From: an uncultured Prevotellaceae bacterium
GTDB lineage: Bacteria; Bacteroidota; Bacteroidia; Bacteroidales; Bacteroidaceae
NCBI GenBank assembly: GCA_902783165.1
Contig: CACZPU010000034.1
Location: 1 to 55,226, forward strand
Direction: 5' to 3'
Length of the DNA stretch: 55,226 bases
In this document: positions 35,198 through 45,115 of the stretch, in pieces
Layout: each line of letters starts with the position of its first letter
Numbering within the stretch: position 1 is the first letter of the stretch
Made by a program: the position numbers and the translations under genes
Notes under the pieces: generated by a model
The model's input: the letters and a program-made list of their open reading frames with translations, nothing else
What the model was told of the DNA's origin: nothing
Database searches by the model: none

Positions 35198-36307
35198 ATG
35201 GAGAAAAAAGACACAGGGGATAATCTGCAAGGGATGCCATCCATCCACGAATCACTGGAGGTGAAACGGTGTATGAACCGACGGCTTGTAAAAGCGCCTG
35301 ATACAGGTGCTGCATGGGAGGCTTTTAGCCAGAATTACCTTCATAAAGAAGAGAACGATGTAAAAGAACCCTACCCAGACACTCCAAGACCTCTGATATC
35401 CACTAAGATTCTTCAGTGGACGTTTGCCTGTGCTGCTGCAGTCATAGCTATTCTCATTGTTTTTAATTGGAACCGTTCTGGTAGGAGCGACAAGCATCTT
35501 TTCTATGAAGCGAAAGATGATATCGCACAGGTTACACTGACGGATGTGGCAGGGAATACGACAGTCGTTGACCAACAGCAAATCGACATGAGTCAACAAC
35601 AGAATCAAACTACTGTCGGCAAAAGTCAGAATAACTCCTCAGTAATATATAATAAGATTCTACATCTTGTCACCTCCCATGGAAAAACTTGTGAGATAAC
35701 GTTAGAGGATGGCACGACCATATGGCTTAACGATGAGAGTAGCTTGGATTTTCCTGAACATTTCTCCAAGAAAAATCGTATAGTGGAAATTCGTGGTGAG
35801 GCTTTCTTCGCTGTGACAAAAGATTCCCAAAGACCATTTATCGTCAAGGGAGAAGGATTTGAAACCCGCGTATTAGGCACACAGTTTAACATTAAGTCTC
35901 GTAGTGCAAATACAACAAAATCATCAGTTCCTGTGACAGAGATAACACTCGTTGAAGGAAGTATCTGCATAACCGATAACAAGGGTATGGAGCAGAGACT
36001 TTTGCCGGGAGAACAATATTCCATAAAGAATGGCCAATGGAACAGGAAAGAAGTGGATACCTATCCCATCACCCAATGGCGCGAAGGCTTTTTCTATTTT
36101 GACCAGACTTCTTTGGGCGACATACTTACGGATGTCGGTAGATGGTATAATGTCAACGTTGTGTTGGAAAAACCCGAGTTAATGGACATTATCCTCCATT
36201 TCGTGGCAGAGAAAAACCAATCTGTCGAAGAGGTGGTGGCGTCGTTGAATATGTTGAAAGTCGCTCAAATCACTCTTGAGGGCAACAAAATAGTTGTCAG
36301 AGAATAA
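35198..36307 (+). CDS. FecR-type anti-sigma factor
   Basis: A 369-residue single-pass inner-membrane protein: a cytoplasmic N-terminal part of about 70 residues, a transmembrane helix at about 73-90 (ILQWTFACAAAVIAILIVFN), and a periplasmic FecR domain (about 155-260, TSHGKTCEITLEDGTTIWLNDESS, VEIRGEAFFAV, RPFIVKGEGFETRVLGTQFNI). A C-terminal DUF4974 domain follows (TSLGDILTDVGRWYNVNVV). It would hold the ECF sigma factor until the loaded SusC protein signals through its N-terminal STN domain. The gene lies 45 bases after the sigma factor and about 120 before susC, the standard arrangement. Confidence 0.9.
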   Translation: MEKKDTGDNLQGMPSIHESLEVKRCMNRRLVKAPDTGAAWEAFSQNYLHKEENDVKEPYPDTPRPLISTKILQWTFACAAAVIAILIVFNWNRSGRSDKHLFYEAKDDIAQVTLTDVAGNTTVVDQQQIDMSQQQNQTTVGKSQNNSSVIYNKILHLVTSHGKTCEITLEDGTTIWLNDESSLDFPEHFSKKNRIVEIRGEAFFAVTKDSQRPFIVKGEGFETRVLGTQFNIKSRSANTTKSSVPVTEITLVEGSICITDNKGMEQRLLPGEQYSIKNGQWNRKEVDTYPITQWREGFFYFDQTSLGDILTDVGRWYNVNVVLEKPELMDIILHFVAEKNQSVEEVVASLNMLKVAQITLEGNKIVVRE

Positions 36308-36318
36308 ATTTCTTTGAA

Positions 36319-36385
36319 TAATTATAGAAGAAAAACACAAAACTGGACTACCCGATTTGCTTGATTGATGTTTGTAATTATAGAA
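36319..36385 (+). repeat. Direct repeat TAATTATAGAA upstream of the SusC-like gene
   Basis: The 11-mer TAATTATAGAA occurs at 36319-36329 and again at 36375-36385, 56 bases apart, each followed by purine-rich sequence. Both lie in the 117-base leader between the anti-sigma gene and the SusC-like gene. It could mark a sigma or regulator site, but the AT-rich composition makes chance possible. Confidence 0.35.
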
Positions 36386-36424
36386 AGAAGAAAGAACCAT
36401 TTACAAACATTGAACAACAACCAA

Positions 36425-39400
36425 ATGAAACATCGAAGTCTCAAAACATTCCTGCTTCTGGTGTTATGCAGTTTCTTGTCTACGGCTGCCATGGCACAAA
36501 AAGATGGGAAGAAAGTCACGTTGACCTGCGAGAAGGAACCTCTTACTCAAGCATTGCGTGCAGTGGAGAAGTTGTCCGGTTTCTACAAGATCAACTACAG
36601 TTATGATGAGCTGAAACGTTACACCGTTACGGCTTCCATTCAAGAACAATCTGCGCCTGAAGCTGTCGACATGTTGCTCAGAGGTCTTCCCTATACCTCT
36701 GTGGTTCAAGGACGGTTTATCAGCGTACAACCCAAGCCGGGAACTGCGGCGGATGTGGCGCAACAGCGCATTTCAGCTCAAAGCGACGGTGTAGCCCAAG
36801 GCAAGATTGTTGACCGCAACAAAGAACCCCTTCCTTTTGTCACTATCCGCGTGGTAGGCAAAGGGTCTGTGGGCATATCCGATGCCGATGGAAAGTTTTA
36901 TATTCAGGATGTACAACCTGACGATGTGTTGGAGTTCTCCTATGTCGGCATGGCCACAGTTCGTCATACGGTAGGCAACAAGCCATTGGTTGTCGTGATG
37001 GAGGAAGACAACACGCTCGAGGATGTCGTTGTGACGGGTATATTCCCTAAGCGTAAAGATGCCTATACCGGTGCAGTGACCACCATCACCAGTGAGGAAC
37101 TGAAAAACTATGGCAACAAGAACCTTATCACCTCTATTGGTAACATCGACCCTGCATTCAATATCCTTACTAACAACGAACTGGGTTCCAATCCTAACCG
37201 ACTGCCCGAAATACAAATCAGAGGCAATGCCAACCTGCCAGCCCTCGACGATTTGCAGGACAATACGAAAACCGACCTCAACACACCGCTTATCGTGCTT
37301 GACGGATTTGAAATAAGTCTGGAGCGGCTCATGGACCTGAACGACGATGATGTAGAGTCAATCACCTTGCTCAAAGACGGTTCTGCCACAGCCATCTATG
37401 GTTCGCGTGGAGCCAATGGTGTGGTGGTTATCACCCGAAAGGCACCACAGGTAGGGCGTCTGAAACTTACGTACAACGGAAGTTTAAACATCGAAGCCCC
37501 CGACTTAACAGATTATCATCTGTTGAATGCCGCCGACAAACTGGAACTGGAGCGCCGCGCCGGCTACTACGACATGGTGGACCCACAACGCGACTTTAAT
37601 TATAAGAACAAATATGCCAGCATTCTGAAGGATGTACAGCGTGGCGTAGACACAGACTGGATGGCCCTGCCCCTTCGTGCAGGAGTCGGCCAACGCCACA
37701 ACATGCGTATCGAAGGAGGCGATGCCAGTTTCCGCTATTCAGCATCACTCCAATACAACGGTGTGACAGGAGTGATGAAAGGCTCCAACCGCAATACCTT
37801 CAATGGAGGCATCAACCTGACATATCGTCACCAAAAACTCATTTTCAACAACGACCTCAACATTGGTCACACCAAGTCGAAAGAGTCACCCTATGGAACT
37901 TTCTCACAATACACCCGACTGAATCCATATTGGGCACCATACGATGAAAATGGTGACATTATAAAAATTTTCGACAACGATGTGAACTTCTGGGGAACCT
38001 ATAGCAATCTTCCCTCCAACCCTCTCTACAATGCTGCGCTACGACAGAAAAACAGCGCCAACTATACCAATATCACCAACAATTTTGCCATAGAGTGGCG
38101 ACCCTTCACGGGATTCATCGCACGTGGAAGTCTGGGCATCTCTTGGCAAAATTCGGAAACCGACAACTACAAGTCGGCCAAACATACCGATTTTGAGAAA
38201 GACCTCTACCAGACACCCGAGGGAGCCCTCCGTAAAGGAAGTTATAACTATGGCACTGGAAAAACGATGAATTATGAGGCTGCGCTGACACTCAGTTATA
38301 CGCATCTCTTTGCCAAGAAGCACCAGCTGTATACCGGTCTTAATGCCAACATCATTTCTAAAAACAGTCGTAATTACTTCATCCAGACGGAAGGTTTCCC
38401 TGATGAAGACATGGACTTCCTACCTTCAGCACTACAGTACATGAAAGACGGCAAGCCTAGTGGAAGTGAGGCTAAGATGCGAAGTGTTGGTCTTGTAGGT
38501 AGTGTGAACTATTCTTACGACAATCGCTACTATACCGACTTGGCATATCGCTTGGATGGTTCATCGCAGTTTGGTAGTGACCGTCGCTTTGCACCGTTCT
38601 ATTCTGCTGGTATAGGATGGAACTTGCACAACGAACGTTTCTTGAAAGACAAAAAACTGTTCAACCTCTTGAAACTCAGAGCTTCGTTCGGACAGACGGG
38701 TTCACAAAACTTCAATGTCTATCAAGCCATTGCCACTTATTCTTATTATATGAGCGATCGCTATAATCAGTGGCTTGGAGCTTACCAGATGGCATTGGAA
38801 AACAAAAACCTGGAGTGGCAGAAAACCAATAAGTGGAATGCCGGACTGGAAGTGAGTATGCTCGACAGTCGTATCAACTTGGTGGCCGATGTCTATTTGG
38901 AGAAGACGTCCAACCTGCTCTCATCGCTCGACCTGCCTCTTTCTAACGGTTTTACCTCATACGTGGAAAACATCGGTAAGGTGGAAAACAAGGGATTTGA
39001 GGTTAAAGCCACCGTGTTTATCATTAAGAATACAGATAAACGCCTCTTCTGGTCTGTAACGGGTTCGATGATGCACAACAAAGACAAGGTGGTTGCTCTT
39101 TCACAGGCCATGAAAGATGAATATGCAAAGTTGTTGCTTACCCGTAGTGTGACTCCCAACAGAGTGATTCGTGAGGGAGAGTCACAATACACCATCTATG
39201 CCGTACCTTCGTTGGGCATAGACCCTAGCAACGGTCTTGAGATTTTTGTCAAACAAAATGGTGAGCCTACCTACACTTGGAATGCCGCCGATAGGGTAGC
39301 TTGCGGTGTGAGCCTGCCCAAATACAAAGGCAATATCAGTAGTATGTTGCGATGGTGCGATTTCACCGTCAATGTTTCATTAGGCTATCGTACAGGTGGT

Positions 39401-39772
39401 CAATTGTACAACCAAACGTTGGCTACACGCATTGAGAACGCCGACAAACAATACAACGTGGATGACCGAGTGTTTACTGACAGGTGGCAGAAGGTGGGCG
39501 ATCGTACTTTCTATAAGGGATTGACCAATGAGACAGCTACCTATGCTACTACTCGTTTCGTTCAAAACGAGCGCACTCTTACTTGCCAAAATATTCATTT
39601 GAGCTACGAATTGCGCAACAAGCCATGGCTTACCCGAAACTTGGGTATGCAGTCGGCTACTTTCTCTGCCGACTTGAGCGACCTGTTCTATATCTCTACT
39701 GTCAAGCAAGAGCGAGGACTCGACTATCCCTATTCGCGCCGGTTCTCATTCACCCTGTCAATGAACTTCTAA
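36425..39772 (+). CDS. SusC/RagA-like TonB-dependent outer-membrane transporter with STN domain
   Basis: An 1115-residue outer-membrane protein. A signal peptide (MKHRSLKTFLLLVLCSFLSTAAMAQ) fixes the start at 36425. An STN domain follows (about 28-100, LTCEKEPLTQALRAVEKLSGFYKINYSYDEL), then a carboxypeptidase-regulatory-like domain (GKIVDRNKEPLPFVTIRV, SDADGKFYIQDV). Next is the TonB box/plug region (LEDVVVTG, DDVESITLLKDGSATAIYGSRGANGVVVITRK) and the beta-barrel, ending SRRFSFTLSMNF. The STN domain is the contact for the FecR anti-sigma factor. With SusD it imports an oligomer into the periplasm. The accompanying genes leave open whether this is a glycan or a peptide. Confidence 0.95.
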   Translation: MKHRSLKTFLLLVLCSFLSTAAMAQKDGKKVTLTCEKEPLTQALRAVEKLSGFYKINYSYDELKRYTVTASIQEQSAPEAVDMLLRGLPYTSVVQGRFISVQPKPGTAADVAQQRISAQSDGVAQGKIVDRNKEPLPFVTIRVVGKGSVGISDADGKFYIQDVQPDDVLEFSYVGMATVRHTVGNKPLVVVMEEDNTLEDVVVTGIFPKRKDAYTGAVTTITSEELKNYGNKNLITSIGNIDPAFNILTNNELGSNPNRLPEIQIRGNANLPALDDLQDNTKTDLNTPLIVLDGFEISLERLMDLNDDDVESITLLKDGSATAIYGSRGANGVVVITRKAPQVGRLKLTYNGSLNIEAPDLTDYHLLNAADKLELERRAGYYDMVDPQRDFNYKNKYASILKDVQRGVDTDWMALPLRAGVGQRHNMRIEGGDASFRYSASLQYNGVTGVMKGSNRNTFNGGINLTYRHQKLIFNNDLNIGHTKSKESPYGTFSQYTRLNPYWAPYDENGDIIKIFDNDVNFWGTYSNLPSNPLYNAALRQKNSANYTNITNNFAIEWRPFTGFIARGSLGISWQNSETDNYKSAKHTDFEKDLYQTPEGALRKGSYNYGTGKTMNYEAALTLSYTHLFAKKHQLYTGLNANIISKNSRNYFIQTEGFPDEDMDFLPSALQYMKDGKPSGSEAKMRSVGLVGSVNYSYDNRYYTDLAYRLDGSSQFGSDRRFAPFYSAGIGWNLHNERFLKDKKLFNLLKLRASFGQTGSQNFNVYQAIATYSYYMSDRYNQWLGAYQMALENKNLEWQKTNKWNAGLEVSMLDSRINLVADVYLEKTSNLLSSLDLPLSNGFTSYVENIGKVENKGFEVKATVFIIKNTDKRLFWSVTGSMMHNKDKVVALSQAMKDEYAKLLLTRSVTPNRVIREGESQYTIYAVPSLGIDPSNGLEIFVKQNGEPTYTWNAADRVACGVSLPKYKGNISSMLRWCDFTVNVSLGYRTGGQLYNQTLATRIENADKQYNVDDRVFTDRWQKVGDRTFYKGLTNETATYATTRFVQNERTLTCQNIHLSYELRNKPWLTRNLGMQSATFSADLSDLFYISTVKQERGLDYPYSRRFSFTLSMNF

Positions 39773-39804
39773 TCATAATGTTACAACATTAAAAGAAAAT
39801 AACA

Positions 39805-41253
39805 ATGAATCTGCTCAAAATATATAAGGTAAAAGTGGCTGTGCTTTTCACAAGTATTTTACTCCTCGTTCCTTGCCCATTGCTCCTTTCCTCCTGTGAT
39901 GATTGGCTTGATGTGTCGCCTTCAGAACAGAAAAAGAAAAGCGAGATGTTTTCAAAAGCAGAAGGTTTTCGCAATGTGCTCACTGGAGCTTATATCAGAA
40001 TGAAATCAAACAGTCTCTATGGACAGGAAATGGTGTGCGGAACCATAGAAAACTTGGCACAACACTGGAATTACTCCTCTAACACAATTGGCAGCTATCT
40101 GAACACTTACAACTATCGGGCTACGACCGTGGAGAATGCGATGGCCGCCATATACAACAACCTGTTCAAAGTGATTGCCGACGTAAACGGACTGCTGGGC
40201 GATATAGACAACGGCATTCTTGGAGAAAACGACTACAACCTGATCAAGGGTGAAGCACTGGCCTTGCGCGCCTTCTGCCATTTCGATGTGCTGCGTTTGT
40301 TTGGTCCTATGCCTGTCGCGCCTAGCAGTGACCGAATTTTGCCTTACGTGAAGGAGGTAATCAATAGGCCCAATGAGTTTCTCAACTACGAGCAATTCAC
40401 CCATGAGCTCTTTAACGATATTGACGAAGCTGAAGCCTGTCTGAAAAAGGTTGACCCCATCTTGAATAAGTCGATAGCCACCTTGAACACTCCGTCCCAA
40501 CTTACGGACGATTTCTATGGCTACCGTCAAATGCGCATGAACTATTATGCCGTATGCGCATTAAAAGCCAGAGTGGCGTTGTGGACAGGCAACAAAAGTC
40601 AAGCTTTAGAATATGCACGAATCGTGATAAACGCCACATCACCCGATGGAGCCAAAATGTTCCGACTGGGTACGCTCAACGATTGTGCCAGTGGTGACAA
40701 AGTACTTTCAAGCGAGCATATCTTCAACTTGAAAGTGGTTGACATCTCATCAACCCTCGGTGCTGGAACTACCTATCAGAAAACACAGTCACAGCTGCGC
40801 TCACAACTTTATGAATCAGGAACCACCGACATCCGCTTTGTAAATATGTGGGATTATGTGTACGACAGTTATTGGTGGACTTATTACAACTATTTTGTAA
40901 AATATGTTCAAAGCGACAACATGCCCAATTTAGCGAAGAATGTGGTTCCTTTGATTCGTCTCTATGAAATGTATCTCATTGCCATGGAATGTTCATCGAT
41001 TAGTGAAGCCAACAGCCTCTATACCGAGATGACAGTTGCCCGCAATGCCCCAGCCCTCACCATCACCAGCCAAGAGCAACTCAACGAACTGCTCATCAAA
41101 GAGTACAACCGTGAGTTCTATGGTGAAGGACAAGCCTTCTATGCTTACAAACGAATGGCTGCCGAGAAGATTTATTTTACAAATGAACCGGGTTCAAAAG
41201 ATACCTATGTGGTTCCTCTGCCCATTCAAGAGTCTGTTTATGCTAACGAATAA
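39805..41253 (+). CDS. SusD/RagB-like surface lipoprotein
   Basis: A 482-residue lipoprotein (lipobox LLLSSC31DDWLDVSP) with the SusD pattern: CDDWLDVSPSEQ, a helical TPR-like core (ALRAFCHFDVLRLFGPMPVAP) and the C-terminal KEYNREFYGEGQAFYAYKRM, which is nearly universal in the family. It caps the SusC barrel and selects the ligand. It starts 32 bases after the SusC stop and is followed at 10 bases by the DUF4843 gene. Confidence 0.93.
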   Translation: MNLLKIYKVKVAVLFTSILLLVPCPLLLSSCDDWLDVSPSEQKKKSEMFSKAEGFRNVLTGAYIRMKSNSLYGQEMVCGTIENLAQHWNYSSNTIGSYLNTYNYRATTVENAMAAIYNNLFKVIADVNGLLGDIDNGILGENDYNLIKGEALALRAFCHFDVLRLFGPMPVAPSSDRILPYVKEVINRPNEFLNYEQFTHELFNDIDEAEACLKKVDPILNKSIATLNTPSQLTDDFYGYRQMRMNYYAVCALKARVALWTGNKSQALEYARIVINATSPDGAKMFRLGTLNDCASGDKVLSSEHIFNLKVVDISSTLGAGTTYQKTQSQLRSQLYESGTTDIRFVNMWDYVYDSYWWTYYNYFVKYVQSDNMPNLAKNVVPLIRLYEMYLIAMECSSISEANSLYTEMTVARNAPALTITSQEQLNELLIKEYNREFYGEGQAFYAYKRMAAEKIYFTNEPGSKDTYVVPLPIQESVYANE

Positions 41254-41263
41254 AAAGGATATT

Positions 41264-42103
41264 ATGAAGAAGATTATATATTTATTGCTCCCCTTATGCA
41301 TGGGGTTGACAGGTTGCCAAGAGGAAGATGGACTGTTGTTCAATGACAAGGCACGTGTACAGTTACAACCAGATGACAGCGGTACATTTGACAACTATTC
41401 CTATTCATTCATATGGAGCCCTGAAAGTACCACACGCGACATCGTATATCTGCCCATCAGAGTCATGGGAGGTCCTTCCGATACCGACAGGCACGTCATG
41501 ATTGAGCAGGTAAGTGAATACGACATCACCTACAACAAGGACCATTGGGGATATGTTACCGATTCTGTGGTTACCGAACGCACAGATAAAGCGGTTGCGG
41601 GTAAGCATTATGTACCTTTCGACAGTCCTGAGTATGCGCAGCTGTTTACGATTCCGGCAGGAGAGGTCCGCGGGCAGATTGGTGTCATCTTGCTGCGCGA
41701 CGTGTCGTTGACCAAAGAGAAGGTAAGACTGCGCATCCGTCTGAAACCAACAGAGGATTTCGAACTGGGCGAGAGCAAGTATCTGGAAAGAACCATCACG
41801 ATATCTGACATGCTTGAACAGCCATCCAATTGGGCACAACGCTACATGAACAACTATTTTGGCACTTACAGCAAGGCCAAACATCAGCTCATGATGCAAG
41901 TTGTCAACGGAAAGGTGGATGAAGCGTGGGTGGACGAGGCATACAATTCCGTGTCGTTCCGCTATTATTGGCGCATGAAATTCATTGAGGCTCTACAAGC
42001 GTTCAACAACGACCCTGCCAATATTGCTGCAGGACTTGCTCCTATGCGTGAAAATGCAGACGACCCGAACAGTGCTCTCGTCACCTTCCCCACAAGTATG
42101 TAA
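41264..42103 (+). CDS. DUF4843 lipoprotein of the SusCD unit
   Basis: A 279-residue lipoprotein: lipobox LTGC18QEEDG, then a beta-rich region (YSFIWSPESTTRDIVYLPIRVMG, IPAGEVRGQIGVILLRDVSLTKEKVRLRIRL) resembling the Calx-beta/DUF4843 fold and a C-terminal helical part. Proteins of this type follow SusD in many Bacteroidota loci and are probably surface accessory binding proteins. The frame extends upstream to 41036 inside the SusD gene, but the ATG at 41264 begins a proper lipoprotein signal. Confidence 0.8.
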   Translation: MKKIIYLLLPLCMGLTGCQEEDGLLFNDKARVQLQPDDSGTFDNYSYSFIWSPESTTRDIVYLPIRVMGGPSDTDRHVMIEQVSEYDITYNKDHWGYVTDSVVTERTDKAVAGKHYVPFDSPEYAQLFTIPAGEVRGQIGVILLRDVSLTKEKVRLRIRLKPTEDFELGESKYLERTITISDMLEQPSNWAQRYMNNYFGTYSKAKHQLMMQVVNGKVDEAWVDEAYNSVSFRYYWRMKFIEALQAFNNDPANIAAGLAPMRENADDPNSALVTFPTSM

Positions 42104-42136
42104 ATCATATTTCAACAATCGAACAATCAGAAAAAC

Positions 42137-43645
42137 ATGATGATTATGAATACAAAAATATATGCCATGTTGGGCCTTACGCTGTTTGTTTTTGCATCTT
42201 GCTTTAGCGATGACAGCAATTACAACTACGCCGATCCCTTGGATATTCAAGTAGAAGGCATTCAGAATCAATATACCGTTTCTACAGGCGATATTATTCA
42301 GTTGCGACCTACTGTTACACCAGCCAACCGCGACTATGAGTATTTCTGGACCGTTACACCTGCCAGTGCCCAGACATCAGCAGCTGTCGACACTGTTTCA
42401 AGAGAGATGAATTGGGACTATACCGTTGACCGCGGCATTGGTTCCTACAAACTTCGCTTCTGTGCAAAAGACAAGCAGACAGGCATTTTTGCCTATAAAG
42501 AGTATAACCTGAATGTAACCACCGATATGGCTACAGGTTGGTGGATTCTGAAAGGGGATACCGATGGCACCGATATCGATTTCATCTCTAACAGTAAAGA
42601 GAAGAGAGACCTTATCTATAGCGTGAACGGCCGCAAGATGCAGGGCGATCCGCTCAATCTGCATTTCACTTTATATTATTGGGTCTTCGACGAGAGTTCT
42701 TTGAGAGATGTCCAGACCAATGCCGTTTTTGCCGCCAGCAGCAGTGATGTGGTAGCCCTTGATTACTTTACAGGCAAGATTGTTGCTGACTATGAGAGTC
42801 TGTTTGCCGATTTGCCAGCCCACCGCAATGTGCAGGCGCTGTTTTCGGGTCCGTCCGATGTGCATGTGTGTGTAGATAATACGGTTTATACGATGTACAA
42901 CTCTCGATACAATATTTACAAGCAGTTTATCATCAAGTCTCTCGGCGACTACCAATTGTCACCCTACCGCCATTGCTCGCATGCCACTCTTCCGTTGCTT
43001 TTCGATGAAAAGACATCGTCATTCTGTTCTGTAAGCCGTAACTCACCCAATCTCGATTTCTTCGCCGATGGTTCACCTTCCTCAAAGAATCTTGGTATGG
43101 ACATGATTTATATGGGCGGAAAATCCACTACAGCCAGCAGTCAGGGCGATGTGGCTTTGGCTGTGATGAAGAAAAAGAATACAAACGATTATCAACTATT
43201 CACGCTCAACGGCTTTGCCTCTTCCGTTTCCAATAATCCTGTTCAGCAGACCACAGCGCTGAATAGCGACCTGGAGATGCTGAAGGCGGACATCCGTGCG
43301 CTCAACCAAAATAACAACATTATTTATTTCTTTAAGAACAGTAAACTATATGCTTGCAATCTGGACAACCAGACAGAGAGTGAGCAGGACATCACGTTAT
43401 CTGTTGGCGAGGAAGTTACTTATATGGAATTTCTGAAGTATTCCCCCTATGGATTGAACGATTCGTGGTTCGACTATCTGGTCATCGCAACGGTGAAGGA
43501 CGGAAATTACAAAGTCTATCTGCATCCCGTATCCGCAGCCGTTGTCTTGCCGGCAGAGAAAACTTTCGAAGGGAAGGGACGCGTGAAAAGAGTTTGTTAC
43601 ATGGAGCAGTCACGCAATGGTATCTACACCACTACGCTCTTCTAG
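42137..43645 (+). CDS. PKD-like family surface lipoprotein
   Basis: A 502-residue lipoprotein (FVFASC22FSDDSNY). The N-terminal 100 residues carry two Ig/PKD-like strand sets (IQLRPTVTPANRDYEYFWTVTP, SYKLRFCAKDKQTG). The rest is beta-rich with propeller-like repeats (WILKGDTDGTDIDFISN, NIIYFFKNSKLYACNLDNQ). Such proteins accompany SusC, SusD and DUF4843 in ECF-controlled loci, with unknown ligand. The start may be ATG 42137 or 42146. The gene is 33 bases after DUF4843 and 18 before the thioredoxin-like gene. Confidence 0.75.
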   Translation: MMIMNTKIYAMLGLTLFVFASCFSDDSNYNYADPLDIQVEGIQNQYTVSTGDIIQLRPTVTPANRDYEYFWTVTPASAQTSAAVDTVSREMNWDYTVDRGIGSYKLRFCAKDKQTGIFAYKEYNLNVTTDMATGWWILKGDTDGTDIDFISNSKEKRDLIYSVNGRKMQGDPLNLHFTLYYWVFDESSLRDVQTNAVFAASSSDVVALDYFTGKIVADYESLFADLPAHRNVQALFSGPSDVHVCVDNTVYTMYNSRYNIYKQFIIKSLGDYQLSPYRHCSHATLPLLFDEKTSSFCSVSRNSPNLDFFADGSPSSKNLGMDMIYMGGKSTTASSQGDVALAVMKKKNTNDYQLFTLNGFASSVSNNPVQQTTALNSDLEMLKADIRALNQNNNIIYFFKNSKLYACNLDNQTESEQDITLSVGEEVTYMEFLKYSPYGLNDSWFDYLVIATVKDGNYKVYLHPVSAAVVLPAEKTFEGKGRVKRVCYMEQSRNGIYTTTLF

Positions 43646-43663
43646 AAACAAAATGCCATAAGA

Positions 43664-45067
43664 ATGATGAAAAGAAAAACAGACATACTGATTATCTGCA
43701 TTCTTGTAATCACCCTGGTGCCTTGTCTGGCACAAGCCAAGGTCATCATTACCGGAACAACGGGCGAATATGTCAGCAAGGAGATGAGCCTCTTTGAATG
43801 TCGTGACGGTATACCTCTGCTCTTGGCCACTACCGAAGTGGCTGACGATGGAACTTTCCTTCTTTCGGCAGAAACACCGGGGACAGGTTTCTATTTGCTT
43901 GGCTGTACGGGCGGGGTGAGACACCCACTTTACTTGAAAGGCAATGAAAACCTCAAGATACAGTTTACGAACTACGGTCTCACGGTTCTTCAGGGAGCCG
44001 ATGATGAGTGTCGGTTGCTCAGTGAATGGGAGAAAGCGGCTGCCCTCGTGCGTGTTCATGCTTGGTTTTTCCGTACAGTAGGTGGTTGCGAGAGTGTTGA
44101 TGTCGAGACATTCGAACAAGAGATGACCTCACTGAAGACTCTTGCAAGTCGTCTGTCTCAACAACTGAATAGTCTTCAGACAACTTCCGACTCCTTTGTG
44201 CCTTACATGCGACTGAAAATGGATGCTGATCAAACGTTCATGCGCATGGCTTACCAGCTCACTCACATTGGCGAAACCGACGAGCGCTTTATTTCTGATT
44301 CTGATTGGGAATTCGCTGACCGGTTATTCCAACGGCCAGAGATGGGGCAGCTGCCTCTGATTCCTGAAATGACTGGGGTGTATGTGGAAGCCAAGGCTTC
44401 CCGTCAGTTACCACCCGTGGAGAATCCTTCCATCATCAGTGACAGTGAATATATGGCGCGTGCCGCACTCGTCGACAATTGTTGTTTGCGCCAATCGTAT
44501 GTCTATGACGTGGCCTCGAAATTGCGCTATTATGAGATGTACCGCCAACTGTGCGATGCCTTTGACTGTCAGTCCTTTCCCGAACGTATGCAACAGGCTC
44601 TCAAACTCATCGAGCAGTCGCTAGAATGGTCAAAACCCGGACAGGAGGCCCCCGACTTCAAAGGTGTGAAACCTAACGACGAGTGGCTTTCGCTAAGCGA
44701 GCTACGTGGAAAGGTGGTGGTGATTGATGTATGGGCTACATGGTGTGTGCCTTGCTTGCGCATGATGCCCTATTTCCGTCAGTTGGAGAAAGAGTTGTCG
44801 GAGCCTGACTTGGCTTTTCTGAGTGTTTGCGTTGGGGCTTCTGCCGAGAAGGACCTTTGGTTGAAGCTCGTAAAGGAAAACGGGCTTTCTGGCAATGTGG
44901 TGTTCATCGACAGTTGGATGCGTGGCTTTGCCAAGGATTACAGGGTTACCAGCATTCCCCGTTTTATGATTATCGACCGTCATGGAAAGGTGTTCTCCTA
45001 TGCTGCCCCAGCTCCCAAGTATCCTCAACTGAAACAGTTGATTTTACAGGCATTGGCTGCCGACTGA
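43664..45067 (+). CDS. TlpA-like periplasmic thiol-disulfide protein with DUF4369-like N-terminus
   Basis: A 467-residue exported protein (signal peptide ends LAQA-KVI). The N-terminal 100 residues look like DUF4369 (ITGTTGEYVSKEMSLFECRDG, GTGFYLLGCTGGVRHPLYLKGNENL). A helical middle part follows. The thioredoxin domain (about 325-467) has the active site W360-C-V-P-C364 within VVVIDVWATWCVPC, and the cis-Pro region VTSIPRFMIIDR. It is probably a reductase or oxidoreductase for cysteine-containing proteins of this unit. Its company with an S9 peptidase in SusCD loci is common in Prevotella and Bacteroides. Confidence 0.85.
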   Translation: MMKRKTDILIICILVITLVPCLAQAKVIITGTTGEYVSKEMSLFECRDGIPLLLATTEVADDGTFLLSAETPGTGFYLLGCTGGVRHPLYLKGNENLKIQFTNYGLTVLQGADDECRLLSEWEKAAALVRVHAWFFRTVGGCESVDVETFEQEMTSLKTLASRLSQQLNSLQTTSDSFVPYMRLKMDADQTFMRMAYQLTHIGETDERFISDSDWEFADRLFQRPEMGQLPLIPEMTGVYVEAKASRQLPPVENPSIISDSEYMARAALVDNCCLRQSYVYDVASKLRYYEMYRQLCDAFDCQSFPERMQQALKLIEQSLEWSKPGQEAPDFKGVKPNDEWLSLSELRGKVVVIDVWATWCVPCLRMMPYFRQLEKELSEPDLAFLSVCVGASAEKDLWLKLVKENGLSGNVVFIDSWMRGFAKDYRVTSIPRFMIIDRHGKVFSYAAPAPKYPQLKQLILQALAAD

Positions 45068-45115
45068 CCGTTATGAAATGAATGTTGGGTTGTAACTCAT
45101 GGAGGATATGAGACT

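Noticed and set aside
36425-41253. Siderophore or haem receptor system, because of the ECF/FecR pair
   Set aside because: The transporter has a SusC-type domain order and a true SusD partner. No iron-related gene is nearby.
41036-41263. N-terminal extension of the DUF4843 gene
   Set aside because: It overlaps the end of the SusD gene in another frame, and a clean lipoprotein signal starts at 41264.
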